Positions 1-6,718 are shown, counted from the first letter of the stretch. The stretch is 33,263 bases of DNA from Bacteroidota bacterium (GCA_021323165.1 JAJTCJ010000028.1:1-33263), one strand, 5' to 3'. Numbers and translations are program-made. The notes: generated by a model not told the origin, from the sequence alone.

Positions 1-152
1 AAACCCCAATAGAATCAAGGGTATCCAGCTTAAAACCGAGTAACCATATCAACATTGTGTAGAATTAATTACCATTAAACAGTAATTACCGCATGAAATG
101 GTATTTTATCATCAGGCATTGCTTTTGGAATATATAGTGTAATGATTAAAAA

Positions 153-992
153 ATGAAAGACTCTAACCCAATACATAAGGCAACAAATCTGGCAGCTGAA
201 GGCTCTATTCTTTTGAGTGAAAAAACTCTTAAGAAAGCTGAGGAAGCTAAGACTTTTTTTACGCGTACAGGTAATATGACGATCTTCATCCTGCAAACTA
301 TTCGTCATTCATTTTCATTCCCCTTTGAATTCAGAGAGTTTATAAAGCAATGCTATGAAATTGGGAACCGCTCATTACCTCTTGTTGCTATAACAGGAGC
401 TATTATGGGATTAGTCCTTACTATCCAGTCGCGTCCCATACTAAATGATTTCGGAGCAGAAAGCATGCTTCCGCAAATGGTAGCCATTTCTCTTATCCGG
501 GAGATCGGACCGGTTATTACAGCTTTAATATGTGCAGGTAAGATTGGGTCAGGGATCGGTGCCGAACTTGGCTCTATGAAAGTGACAGAACAGATCGATG
601 CAATGGAGGTTTCCGCAACCAATCCGATGAAATATCTGGTAGTTACAAGAGTAATAGCAGCAACAATGATGCTTCCTATACTGGTAATGTTTGCAGATTT
701 TATGGGCATGTTAGGTAGCTGGGCCGGAGTTAACATTAAAGATGACTTAAATATTGTTCTATTCTTTTCAAGAGCATTCAGTGTAGTTGATTTCATGGAT
801 TTTATTCCTGCCTTTATTAAATCTTTTCTTTTTGGAGCTGTGATAGGATTGGTTGGATGTTATAAAGGATATAATGCGGGAAGAGGAACTGAAAGTGTTG
901 GAATCGCGGCTAACTCAGCGGTGGTGCTTTCTTCCCTTCTGATAATTGTGGTTGATTTAATTGTTGTTCAGATAACTGATATTTTATTATGA
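153..992 (+). CDS. mlaE: MlaE-family ABC transporter permease
   Basis: This 279-residue protein is the inner-membrane permease of an MCE-type lipid transporter, which in the Mla family moves phospholipid between the inner-membrane complex and the periplasm. The MlaE hallmark region is present: hydrophobic segments from about residue 70, the stretch IREIGPVITALICAGKIGSG near the middle, then EQIDAMEVSATNP, which contacts the ATPase in this family. Three or four further hydrophobic segments follow to the C-terminus. The first 40 residues are polar and helical and longer than in E. coli MlaE, so the true start could be the Met at about residue 42; I keep the ATG at 153 because the frame is open and the codons look ordinary. 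The stop overlaps the mlaF start by four bases (ATGA), so the two are translationally coupled. No MlaB or MlaC gene is nearby, as is usual in Bacteroidota. Confidence 0.93.
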   Translation: MKDSNPIHKATNLAAEGSILLSEKTLKKAEEAKTFFTRTGNMTIFILQTIRHSFSFPFEFREFIKQCYEIGNRSLPLVAITGAIMGLVLTIQSRPILNDFGAESMLPQMVAISLIREIGPVITALICAGKIGSGIGAELGSMKVTEQIDAMEVSATNPMKYLVVTRVIAATMMLPILVMFADFMGMLGSWAGVNIKDDLNIVLFFSRAFSVVDFMDFIPAFIKSFLFGAVIGLVGCYKGYNAGRGTESVGIAANSAVVLSSLLIIVVDLIVVQITDILL

Positions 993-1738
993 GACCGGAA
1001 ACAAATAAAGAAAAAGTCATAGAGATCCGAAATCTCAAAAAATCATTCGGATCTCAGGACGTCCTCAAAAACATATCGTTGGATCTGTTAAAAGGTGAGA
1101 ATCTTATTGTATTGGGGAAATCAGGCTCGGGAAAATCAGTCCTCATTAAATGTATTGTGCAATTATTACAGGCTGATAGCGGCCAGATCAATGTACTTGG
1201 CAGTGAAGTTGAAACACTTAAACCGAAGGAACTGGCTGAACTCAGAAAGAAAATAGGCTTTCTTTTTCAAAGCGGTGCCCTCTATGATTCCATGACAGTA
1301 AAACAAAACCTGGAATTTCCATTGCGTAGGATCAAGAAAGGTATTTCTGAAAAAGAAATTAAGGAGAAGACAATGAATGCACTTGAAAATGTGGGTCTGG
1401 CAAGTGCACTGAATAAAATGCCATCACAGTTATCCGGAGGTATGCGAAAGCGGATCGCACTGGCCAGAACAATAATTCTCGATCCAGCAATTATCTTATA
1501 TGATGAACCCACAACAGGCCTCGATCCTATTACCTCACAGGAGATCAGTGCCCTGATTAATGAAATACGAAATAAATATCATACATCATCACTAATAATA
1601 ACCCATGACATGCCTTGTGCAAGAACTGTTGCCGACCGGGTTTTACTTCTAAAAGAAGGGGAAATTTATGCAGAAGGAACAATTGAAAGCATTAAAAAAT
1701 CCAGTGATCCCTGGATACAAGCATTTTTTAAAGATTAA
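989..1738 (+). CDS. mlaF: MlaF-family ABC transporter ATP-binding protein
   Basis: This 249-residue ATPase powers the MlaE permease encoded just upstream. All nucleotide-binding motifs are intact: Walker A GKSGSGKS at residues 43-50, the Q-loop glutamine at 94 (FQSGALYDSM), the signature LSGGM at 148-152, Walker B IILYDE ending at Glu173, and the switch histidine 206 (IITHDM). The FQSGALYDSM stretch is characteristic of MlaF rather than of general ABC ATPases. The gene overlaps mlaE by four bases and is followed by mlaD after six bases, so the three form one operon. The length is normal for the family. Confidence 0.95.
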   Translation: MRPETNKEKVIEIRNLKKSFGSQDVLKNISLDLLKGENLIVLGKSGSGKSVLIKCIVQLLQADSGQINVLGSEVETLKPKELAELRKKIGFLFQSGALYDSMTVKQNLEFPLRRIKKGISEKEIKEKTMNALENVGLASALNKMPSQLSGGMRKRIALARTIILDPAIILYDEPTTGLDPITSQEISALINEIRNKYHTSSLIITHDMPCARTVADRVLLLKEGEIYAEGTIESIKKSSDPWIQAFFKD

Positions 1739-1744
1739 CGAATT

Positions 1745-2536
1745 ATGGAACCGACATCAGGATTTAAAGCGAAATTAGGAATATTTGTAGCAGCAGGCTT
1801 AGTGCTATTTTTAGGAGCAATATTCTATATAGGAAGACAGAAACACCTGTTTAACCCTGTTTTTAGGGTAAACAGTATGTTCAAAAATATTAATGGGCTC
1901 GAGATAGGCAATAACGTCAGGTTCTCGGGAATCAATGTAGGAACAGTGGATAATATCCGAATCATCAATGATACGACAGTACAGGTAAGTCTGATCATCG
2001 ACAAAGACGTTCAAAAATTCGTGAAAACCGATTGTTATGTAACTATTGGCTCAGAAGGACTCATAGGAGATAAAATAATAAACATAACACAAGGCAGCGG
2101 AGATGATATAGTAGACGAAGGACAGTTCCTTCCGTCTAACGAACCAATCGAAACTGATGCGATTCTCGCGAGCCTAAAAGTAACAGGAGAAAATGCGGAG
2201 GTAGTTTCGGATCAATTGGCTCAAATCTTGTATAAGATCAACAGCGGTAAGGGTACTTTTGGAATGCTGATCAACGACAGCAGCATGGCCACAAATATTA
2301 ATACTACAATAAATAATCTCAAGAGAAGTACTAAAGGTCTTGATGAAAATATGGAAGCTGCCAAACATAATATTTTGCTAAGAGGTTACTTTAAAAACAA
2401 AAAGAAAAATCAGGAAAATAAATCGGATGATAAAAATACGAATGGCAACGATACAAATAAAAAAAATGATTCCGGTTTATTGAAAAAAATATTTGGCAAA
2501 GACAAAAAGGATAAGAAAAATGACACTGCAAAATAA
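1745..2536 (+). CDS. mlaD: MlaD-type MCE-domain substrate-binding protein
   Basis: This 263-residue protein has one N-terminal membrane anchor (about residues 9-28) and one MCE domain (about 37-115, with the pattern GLEIGNNVRFSGINVGTV), then a helical part and a charged tail. MCE proteins form hexameric rings in the periplasm that pass lipid to or from the MlaE/MlaF complex. Residues 210-263 are rich in Lys, Asn and Asp and look disordered, apart from GLLKKIFGK at 244-252. A near-identical short motif stands at the same distance from the end of the AsmA-like protein at 3634-4890. At 263 residues it is shorter than many Bacteroidota MCE proteins, mainly because the helical region between the MCE domain and the tail is brief. 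The next small ORF starts inside its last codons. Confidence 0.9.
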   Translation: MEPTSGFKAKLGIFVAAGLVLFLGAIFYIGRQKHLFNPVFRVNSMFKNINGLEIGNNVRFSGINVGTVDNIRIINDTTVQVSLIIDKDVQKFVKTDCYVTIGSEGLIGDKIINITQGSGDDIVDEGQFLPSNEPIETDAILASLKVTGENAEVVSDQLAQILYKINSGKGTFGMLINDSSMATNINTTINNLKRSTKGLDENMEAAKHNILLRGYFKNKKKNQENKSDDKNTNGNDTNKKNDSGLLKKIFGKDKKDKKNDTAK

Positions 2537-2723
2537 TAAAATCAAAAACAATATTTCAGGTTCCCCATCTCCAAATGATCCGGACAAATATATTCCGGTT
2601 AAAAAAGATGATGATAATGATCCTACCAAGCCTGAGCCTGGTGTGAAAGACCCTAAAAAAACTGACCCCACAAGAATAGAGGAGCCGCCAAAGGTAGATC
2701 CTACAAGACTTACAAAGCCTTAA
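2520..2723 (+). CDS. Small Pro/Asp-rich hypothetical protein
   Basis: This 67-residue ORF starts at the ATG at 2520, inside the last codons of mlaD (17-base overlap), with the purine-rich AAAGGATAAG before it. I do not recognise a domain. The second half is a loose repeat of DPT/DPK units with intervening Pro and charged residues (DPTKPEP, DPKKTDPTR, VDPTRLTKP). It has no signal peptide and no hydrophobic segment, so it should be a disordered cytoplasmic peptide. An in-frame start at 2493 would add nine basic residues but lies deeper inside mlaD. Small Pro/Asp-rich peptides of this kind are familiar from Bacteroidota genomes, but I know of no function. It could also be non-coding, since the reading frame is short. 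Confidence 0.45.
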   Translation: MTLQNNKIKNNISGSPSPNDPDKYIPVKKDDDNDPTKPEPGVKDPKKTDPTRIEEPPKVDPTRLTKP

Positions 2724-2773
2724 GACTAGTAAGATTAATGACAATTTAATCCAATAACGACAATAATATTTTC

Positions 2774-2781
2774 TATATTTG
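2774..2781 (+). promoter_or_regulatory. Bacteroidota -7 promoter box before the receiver gene
   Basis: TATATTTG matches the Bacteroidota -7 element TAnnTTTG exactly. I see no clear TTTG about 20 bases further upstream, so only half of the promoter is visible. Its position places transcription start near 2788, which is downstream of the most upstream ATG of the next gene (2784) and so favours the ATG at 2850 as the real start. Confidence 0.5.
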
Positions 2782-2849
2782 CCATGTATTATTTATATAA
2801 TATAAAAGATAAAAACGAGCAGGAATTGCTTAAAGAACACTTGGAAGAA

Positions 2850-3200
2850 ATGAACGCAAGAAGCATTTTGATAATTGATGATGAGAAGGAACTTTGCTTG
2901 TTACTTGAAAATTTTCTCGCTAAAAAAACACGTTCAATTGATTATTCAAACTCCCTGGAAACCGGTGTGGAAAAATTCAAGAAAATGAACCCTGATCTGC
3001 TTATTCTTGATCATAATCTTCCGGATGGAAATGGGATAGATAATATTTCTGTTTTTAAAAAACTCAATAAATCTCTCCGTATAATTATTATCAGCGCTAT
3101 GTCCAATTTAAGAAATGAAGCACTGGAAAAAGGAGCTGATTTTTTTATTGAAAAACCTATCAGTTTTAGTCAGTTAAAAAGCATTCTTGCTATTAAATAA
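2850..3200 (+). CDS. Stand-alone response-regulator receiver protein
   Basis: This is a 116-residue receiver domain with no output domain, so it should act by protein-protein contact or in a phosphorelay. The acidic pair Asp10-Asp11, phospho-acceptor Asp54 (LILDHNLPDG), Ser82 (IIISA) and Lys102 (EKP) are all in the expected places. The open frame begins at 2784 and would add 22 charged residues, but a -7 promoter box sits at 2774-2781 and receiver domains normally begin within a few residues of the first beta strand, so I choose 2850. Serine at the Thr/Ser position is a normal variant. It follows the mlaEFD operon by about 130 bases but has its own promoter element. No kinase is adjacent, so its partner is unknown. 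Confidence 0.85.
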   Translation: MNARSILIIDDEKELCLLLENFLAKKTRSIDYSNSLETGVEKFKKMNPDLLILDHNLPDGNGIDNISVFKKLNKSLRIIIISAMSNLRNEALEKGADFFIEKPISFSQLKSILAIK

Positions 3201-3217
3201 TTGACCATCCTCTTCTC

Positions 3218-3241
3218 AAATCCCCACTATGCGGATTTTAT
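3218..3241 (+). terminator. Weak terminator after the receiver gene
   Basis: AAATCC at 3218-3223 pairs with GGATTT at 3233-3238 across a nine-base loop, and the right arm runs into a short T tract (TTTTATT). It stands 18 bases after the receiver stop codon. The stem is only six pairs, so the call is tentative. Confidence 0.35.
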
Positions 3242-3531
3242 TCCCCATTTTATTAAAAAAAAGAATTATTAAAATTAAATTGAAATTATTAATTCAATAT
3301 TTTAGAATTTATCTAACCGACTTAAATAATTTAAAATCACCCTAAAAACCAATACAGTCAATGGTTTCACTTCTACCCCATTAAACTCAGACTGATTGTT
3401 TTTCGAATTGGCATAACAAAAAGAAAAAAAATTTCGCTTCGGCATGCTTTTTACAATAGATACAATGCCTACCTAAATGTTCTGTGTAAAAAAAAAATGA
3501 GGGTATCCAAAAGGTACTCGTCCCATCTCTC

Positions 3532-3571
3532 AGCGAAGCAAGGTCCAAAAGATCTTGCTTCGCTTCTTTTT
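3532..3571 (+). terminator. Strong intrinsic terminator with no adjacent upstream gene
   Basis: AGCGAAGCAAG (3532-3542) and CTTGCTTCGCT (3554-3564) are perfect inverted repeats of 11 bases with an 11-base loop, followed by TCTTTTTG. The T run is on the plus strand only, so this stops plus-strand transcripts. The nearest plus-strand gene ends at 3200, about 330 bases upstream, which is a long 3' tail and hints at an unlisted small RNA. Confidence 0.75.
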
Positions 3572-3590
3572 GCTCAAACTTATCAGTAAA

Positions 3591-3605
3591 TGGCACGCAA
3601 ATATA
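3591..3605 (+). promoter_or_regulatory. TGGCAT-type element upstream of the AsmA-like gene
   Basis: TGGCACGCAAATATA starts 43 bases before the ATG at 3634. It carries the WGGCA block and the TA at positions 14-15 shared by seven sites in this window. The sixth base is C instead of T. Confidence 0.45.
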
Positions 3606-3633
3606 TTCTTATTGCAAAAAGTCAATATAGTAT

Positions 3634-4890
3634 ATGAAACCGCAATCGAATAATAAGAAAGCAAGGAAACCTTTGATTAAAAGAAGAGGAATAAAAATAT
3701 TAATGGGTATTTTAATAGTATTAATTGCATTAAGAATAGCATTACCATATATTGTTCTTAAGTATGCAAATAAAACACTATCAACAATGCATGGGTATTA
3801 TGGCCATGTGAACGATGTTGATATAGCATTATACAGAGGGGCCTATAAAATAAAAAATGTTTACCTTAATAAGGTAGATACTCTCACCATGGAAGAAACC
3901 GAATTCTTTCAGGCCCGGATGATTGACCTTTCTGTTGAGTGGGAAGCTTTAATTGACGGAAAAATTGTTGGAGAACTTGAATTTCACGATCCCAGACTAA
4001 AATTCACTAAAGAAAAAACCAAGGCTGAGGAACTTGAAAAGGACACAACAGATTTCCGGAAACTCCTTAATGATTTTATGCCATTACAAGTAAACAGATT
4101 TGAAATTATTAACGGAGTGATACAATACCAGGATCCGACCTCTACTCCAAAGGTTGATATCCAATTGGATAATGCTCATATTCTGGCTGAAAATCTAAAA
4201 ACAGAGAAAAGCGAAAAATTACTGCCGGCTAAAGTAACGGCAGATGCTAATATATATAAAGGTCACCTTTCACTTGAACTTAATCTTGATCCATTTGCGA
4301 AAGCACCAACATTTGATATGAATGCCGAATTAAAAGACACCCACCTACCCGAGCTAAATGACTTTTTCAAGGCTTATGGAAAATTTGATGTCAATAGAGG
4401 AACCTTTGGTTTGTTTACTGAAGTCGCATCCAAAGAAGGAAACTTTGTGGGGTATGTTAAACCTGTAATCAAAGATCTTGATATATTAGGAATGGAGGAC
4501 CGAGAAGATAATATACTTCAAAAGGCATGGGAAGCGATTGTTGGTGGTGCGGGACAATTACTGCGAAATCAAAAACATGATCAGGTGGCCACAAAAGTGC
4601 CGCTTGAAGGAAATTTTAAAGACACTGAAGTAAATATATTATATGCGATAGTAGAGATTCTTAAAAATGCTTTTATACAGGCGCTCCAACCTACTATAGA
4701 TCAGCAGATCAATATTGGCACCACAAGCACTCAGGATCTTGAAAGCCAGATATCTGGGAAAGATAAAAATGGAAATATTAATTTAAAGAACAATGATTCC
4801 ACCGAAAACAAAAAAGAAAATAAAGGGATCTTAAAAAAGATATTCAATAAAAATGATAAGGATAAACAAAAGAGTGAAGAAAAGAAATAG
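3634..4890 (+). CDS. AsmA/DUF748-like membrane-anchored protein
   Basis: This 418-residue protein has a basic N-terminus, one membrane anchor at about residues 20-40, and a beta-rich periplasmic body of the AsmA/DUF748 type (VDIALYRGAYKIKNVYL, then repeated alternating-hydrophobic strands). Proteins of this group are thought to form lipid-conducting grooves between the two membranes. At 418 residues it is much shorter than TamB, so it would need partners to span the periplasm. The tail from about 360 is polar and contains GILKKIFNK at 398-406, which matches GLLKKIFGK near the C-terminus of MlaD almost residue for residue at the same distance from the end. The gene stands alone between a terminator (3532-3571) and a candidate small RNA, with a TGGCAC element 43 bases upstream. 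The fold assignment is solid; the substrate is unknown. Confidence 0.78.
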   Translation: MKPQSNNKKARKPLIKRRGIKILMGILIVLIALRIALPYIVLKYANKTLSTMHGYYGHVNDVDIALYRGAYKIKNVYLNKVDTLTMEETEFFQARMIDLSVEWEALIDGKIVGELEFHDPRLKFTKEKTKAEELEKDTTDFRKLLNDFMPLQVNRFEIINGVIQYQDPTSTPKVDIQLDNAHILAENLKTEKSEKLLPAKVTADANIYKGHLSLELNLDPFAKAPTFDMNAELKDTHLPELNDFFKAYGKFDVNRGTFGLFTEVASKEGNFVGYVKPVIKDLDILGMEDREDNILQKAWEAIVGGAGQLLRNQKHDQVATKVPLEGNFKDTEVNILYAIVEILKNAFIQALQPTIDQQINIGTTSTQDLESQISGKDKNGNINLKNNDSTENKKENKGILKKIFNKNDKDKQKSEEKK

Positions 4891-4918
4891 ATAACTGCAA
4901 AAGAAATAGATAACTGCA
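4881..4918 (+). repeat. 19-base perfect tandem duplication over a stop codon
   Basis: AAAGAAATAGATAACTGCA occurs twice, at 4881-4899 and 4900-4918, with no mismatch. The first copy contains the stop codon of the AsmA-like gene (4888-4890), so the second copy carries an untranslated duplicate of the last codon and stop. It looks like a recent slippage duplication. Confidence 0.9.
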
Positions 4919-4979
4919 TAAGATATTATATCTCTAAAAATCTTAGTTAAAAATTTCCCCATCGATAGTGAAATTCAGC

Positions 4980-4994
4980 TGGCATAAATACTTA
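4980..4994 (+). promoter_or_regulatory. TGGCAT-type element with no gene downstream
   Basis: TGGCATAAATACTTA carries the full WGGCAT block and the TA at positions 14-15. No open reading frame of note follows; instead two hairpins and a T run follow within 90 bases, so it is a candidate promoter for a small RNA. Confidence 0.45.
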
Positions 4995-5003
4995 GAAGAT
5001 CAT

Positions 5004-5083
5004 ATTACATACACTATATATATACAATAAAGCATTACACTGCTTTATTCCAAAAGCGCAGCAGAGTAATCTGCTGCGCTTTT
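5004..5083 (+). ncRNA. Candidate small RNA of about 80 nucleotides
   Basis: Between the TGGCAT element at 4980 and the terminator at 5052-5083 lies a short AT-rich segment with a perfect eight-pair hairpin (AATAAAGC at 5026-5033 with GCTTTATT at 5042-5049), immediately followed by the GC-rich terminator hairpin. A promoter-like motif, an internal stem and a terminator in about 100 bases is the layout of a bacterial small RNA. The 5' end is inferred from the motif position and is approximate. The alternative is that this is only the 3' tail of the AsmA-like gene, whose stop codon is 160 bases upstream of the terminator. Confidence 0.4.
5052..5083 (+). terminator. Strong intrinsic terminator
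   Basis: AAAAGCGCAGCAGA (5052-5065) and TCTGCTGCGCTTTT (5070-5083) form a perfect 14-pair stem with the four-base loop GTAA, followed by one more T. It stops plus-strand transcripts from the AsmA-like gene or the candidate small RNA; the A tract on the left gives it some activity on the other strand too. Confidence 0.9.
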
Positions 5084-5131
5084 TAGCATTGTAATATTTA
5101 TTAGAAGATCAAGGTCAAAATATAGACTAAT

Positions 5132-5163
5132 AAAAAAGGAGCGAAATTTCGCTCCTTTTTTTT
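5132..5163. terminator. Bidirectional terminator between convergent units
   Basis: GGAGCGAAATTTCGCTCC (5138-5155) is a perfect palindrome flanked by six As on the left and eight Ts on the right. It lies nine bases beyond the stop of the minus-strand gene ending at 5172 and backs up the plus-strand terminator at 5052-5083. Confidence 0.9.
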
Positions 5164-5171
5164 ATTAATTT

Positions 5172-6269
5172 TTACCATGGTCTCAGATCATCGTCATCTA
5201 AATTCAATCCTCTTCCTCCTCTGTTCTGATGAGTCCTGAAATCACTTTCATTATAATCAGCATTACTATTTCTGTTGCTGTTGCGTGAATTTCGGTTTTG
5301 TGGATATTCATTGTCATCGCCTCTACGTCTTGAACTGTTATATGATTCATTACGTCCTTCTTCTATATCATCCCATCTGTTTCGAGAATTTCTTCCGTTT
5401 TCTGAACGCCTGTTTTCATCTGAATAATTTCTTCCATTATATCCTGTTCCCTGACTACTATCATTTCTGAAATAATTATCATCTCCCCTGCTCTGATCAT
5501 ATCCGCTTCCATTCCTCTCAGTAAAATTATTCCTGTAAGAATCATGGCGCCCACGATCATTTCCAAAATCATTACGATACTGATCATTATCTGAGCGATC
5601 ATATCCTCTATTTCTGCTCATTCCCGAATCATGGCGTCTTTGAGAATAATCGCCTTCACTGTTATTACGGAATCTCTCATCTCTTTCATAATCGCGTCTG
5701 TCATTTCGATCATAATCTGAACTATAATTACCGTAATTATCATATCGCTGAGAATAATTTCCGTTGGAATCGCGGTTATTCATATTCGAGCCATTATAAT
5801 TTTCTCTTCGGTTCCCGTAGGATTCATTGTAGCCGGTATTATCATATTGACGTATCCTTTGGCTGTAATTCCTGTCGTTTTGCTGATTTGCATATTTTGA
5901 TGAACGCGGCTCATTGTAATGATCATTTCTCTGATCATCATCTCTACGCTGATGGCTATTAGCATATCTGGCATTACGTGCGCCATTGTAGCTGTCAGGA
6001 TCATCTGAATGTCCATCATCATTTGTAAATTCTGCGGAAGTATGTTTCCCCCGTGATCCTGATGCAGTTCTATTTGGTGTTTTACCCTTCTTTATTGTTG
6101 AAACAATTGAATCAGGCTTATCATTGATACCATCAGAATTTCCCTGCTCCTGAAAATGTTCTTCTCTGGAAGATTGGGTGGATGACTTTGGTGAACGGCT
6201 GCGTGAAGAATTGTTTGTAGAGTCTGAAGACAATTTCTTCTGACCTCCTTTTGATTTATTACTTTCCAT
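5172..6269 (-). CDS. Long disordered Asn/Arg/Asp/Ser/Tyr-rich protein
   Basis: I do not recognise this 365-residue protein. It has no signal peptide, no hydrophobic segment and almost no Leu, Val or Ile between about residues 85 and 340; that part is an irregular repeat of Tyr/Asn/Arg/Asp/Gly/Ser units such as YDRNDRRDYERDERF and GRHDSYRNN. The first 80 residues are Ser/Lys-rich and the end is NRGGRGLNLDDDDLRPW. The alternation of Tyr and Arg with Gly, Ser and Asn is typical of intrinsically disordered RNA-binding or condensate-forming proteins, but that is inference from composition. The start is the ATG at 6269; a TTG two codons upstream is less likely. A TGGCAT element lies 52 bases before the start and a strong terminator follows the stop. 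The composition and clean start and stop signals argue for a real gene rather than a chance repeat frame. Confidence 0.75.
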   Translation of the reverse strand: MESNKSKGGQKKLSSDSTNNSSRSRSPKSSTQSSREEHFQEQGNSDGINDKPDSIVSTIKKGKTPNRTASGSRGKHTSAEFTNDDGHSDDPDSYNGARNARYANSHQRRDDDQRNDHYNEPRSSKYANQQNDRNYSQRIRQYDNTGYNESYGNRRENYNGSNMNNRDSNGNYSQRYDNYGNYSSDYDRNDRRDYERDERFRNNSEGDYSQRRHDSGMSRNRGYDRSDNDQYRNDFGNDRGRHDSYRNNFTERNGSGYDQSRGDDNYFRNDSSQGTGYNGRNYSDENRRSENGRNSRNRWDDIEEGRNESYNSSRRRGDDNEYPQNRNSRNSNRNSNADYNESDFRTHQNRGGRGLNLDDDDLRPW

Positions 6270-6306
6270 ATGCAAATGTTTTAAATTAGTAGAATATGAT
6301 TATTTC

Positions 6307-6321
6307 TAAAACAATATGCCA
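6307..6321 (-). promoter_or_regulatory. TGGCAT-type element upstream of the disordered-protein gene
   Basis: Read on the minus strand, TGGCATATTGTTTTA begins at 6321, 52 bases before the ATG at 6269, and fills most of the gap behind the preceding gene (stop at 6322). It has the full WGGCAT block and TA at positions 14-15. Confidence 0.5.
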
Positions 6322-6690
6322 TTAGCCAGCGCTGTTCTTATGTTCTCTCTTACCTATATCTTCAACATCTTTTATGAATTTTGCAACATGCGGATCACTA
6401 TATGCTCCATAAGCATCAGTTAAAGTACCTTTTTCCCCACTTGTGGTCTCAATCGCATAAAGGATCGAACTATCCGAAGGATCTGAATCCCCTTCGAAAC
6501 GATAAAAGTTGGTTATTTTAACCTGGTCAGGTGTATATATTTTTTCTGTTGTTAAGGATTTTAAACCATGTTTCATTGCCTTGAACTGGGTTTCATACCC
6601 TTTTGCTAATAATGAATTGGTGCATGAAACCAACGTTTTCATGTGTTCCTTATCCATATCATTGTTCAGATCTAAATTCTGTGTGTCCAT
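6322..6690 (-). CDS. Small conserved protein of the family often labelled PRPP synthetase
   Basis: This 122-residue soluble protein contains the stretch FYRFEGDSDPSDSSILYAIE, then GTLTDAYGAY, which I recognise from a widespread family of roughly 100-residue Bacteroidota proteins that databases often call phosphoribosylpyrophosphate synthetase. It has none of the PRPP-binding or ribose-phosphate motifs of the real enzyme (about 310 residues), so that name should not be used to infer activity. A helical N-terminal half (about residues 10-55) precedes a small beta-rich domain. It sits between the Omp85-type gene (54 bases upstream) and the disordered-protein gene, with its own TGGCAT element 43 bases before the start, which suggests it can be transcribed apart from the genes before it. 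The function is unknown. Confidence 0.85.
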   Translation of the reverse strand: MDTQNLDLNNDMDKEHMKTLVSCTNSLLAKGYETQFKAMKHGLKSLTTEKIYTPDQVKITNFYRFEGDSDPSDSSILYAIETTSGEKGTLTDAYGAYSDPHVAKFIKDVEDIGKREHKNSAG

Positions 6691-6718
6691 AATATAATTT
6701 TTAGTTTATAACATCAGG

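Larger units (their letters stand above)
3201..3590 (+). other. Gene-free interval with two hairpins
   Basis: No convincing gene lies here; a 69-codon minus-strand frame at 3387-3596 is low-complexity and crosses the hairpin at 3532-3564. The interval is very AT-rich. It holds a weak hairpin just after the receiver gene (3218-3238), a TGGCATAAC motif copy at 3409-3417 lacking the second half of the shared promoter element, and a strong hairpin followed by Ts at 3532-3571. The 330 bases between the receiver stop and that strong hairpin contain no other gene, so a small non-coding transcript is possible. Confidence 0.4.

Noticed and set aside
3387-3596. 69-codon minus-strand open frame
   Set aside because: It covers the terminator hairpin at 3532-3564, is low in complexity (Phe/Lys runs from A and T tracts) and has no start signals, so I treat it as chance.
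3591-3616. Canonical sigma-54 promoter (TGGCAC with TTGC)
   Set aside because: TGGCAC is present, but TTGC appears about ten bases too far downstream. None of the TGGCAT sites has GC at the -12 position, so I do not call them sigma-54 promoters outright.
5363-5602. Met/Ile-rich frame inside the disordered-protein gene
   Set aside because: It is another frame of the repetitive gene at 5172-6269; its Met/Ile richness comes from repeated GATCAT-like codons.
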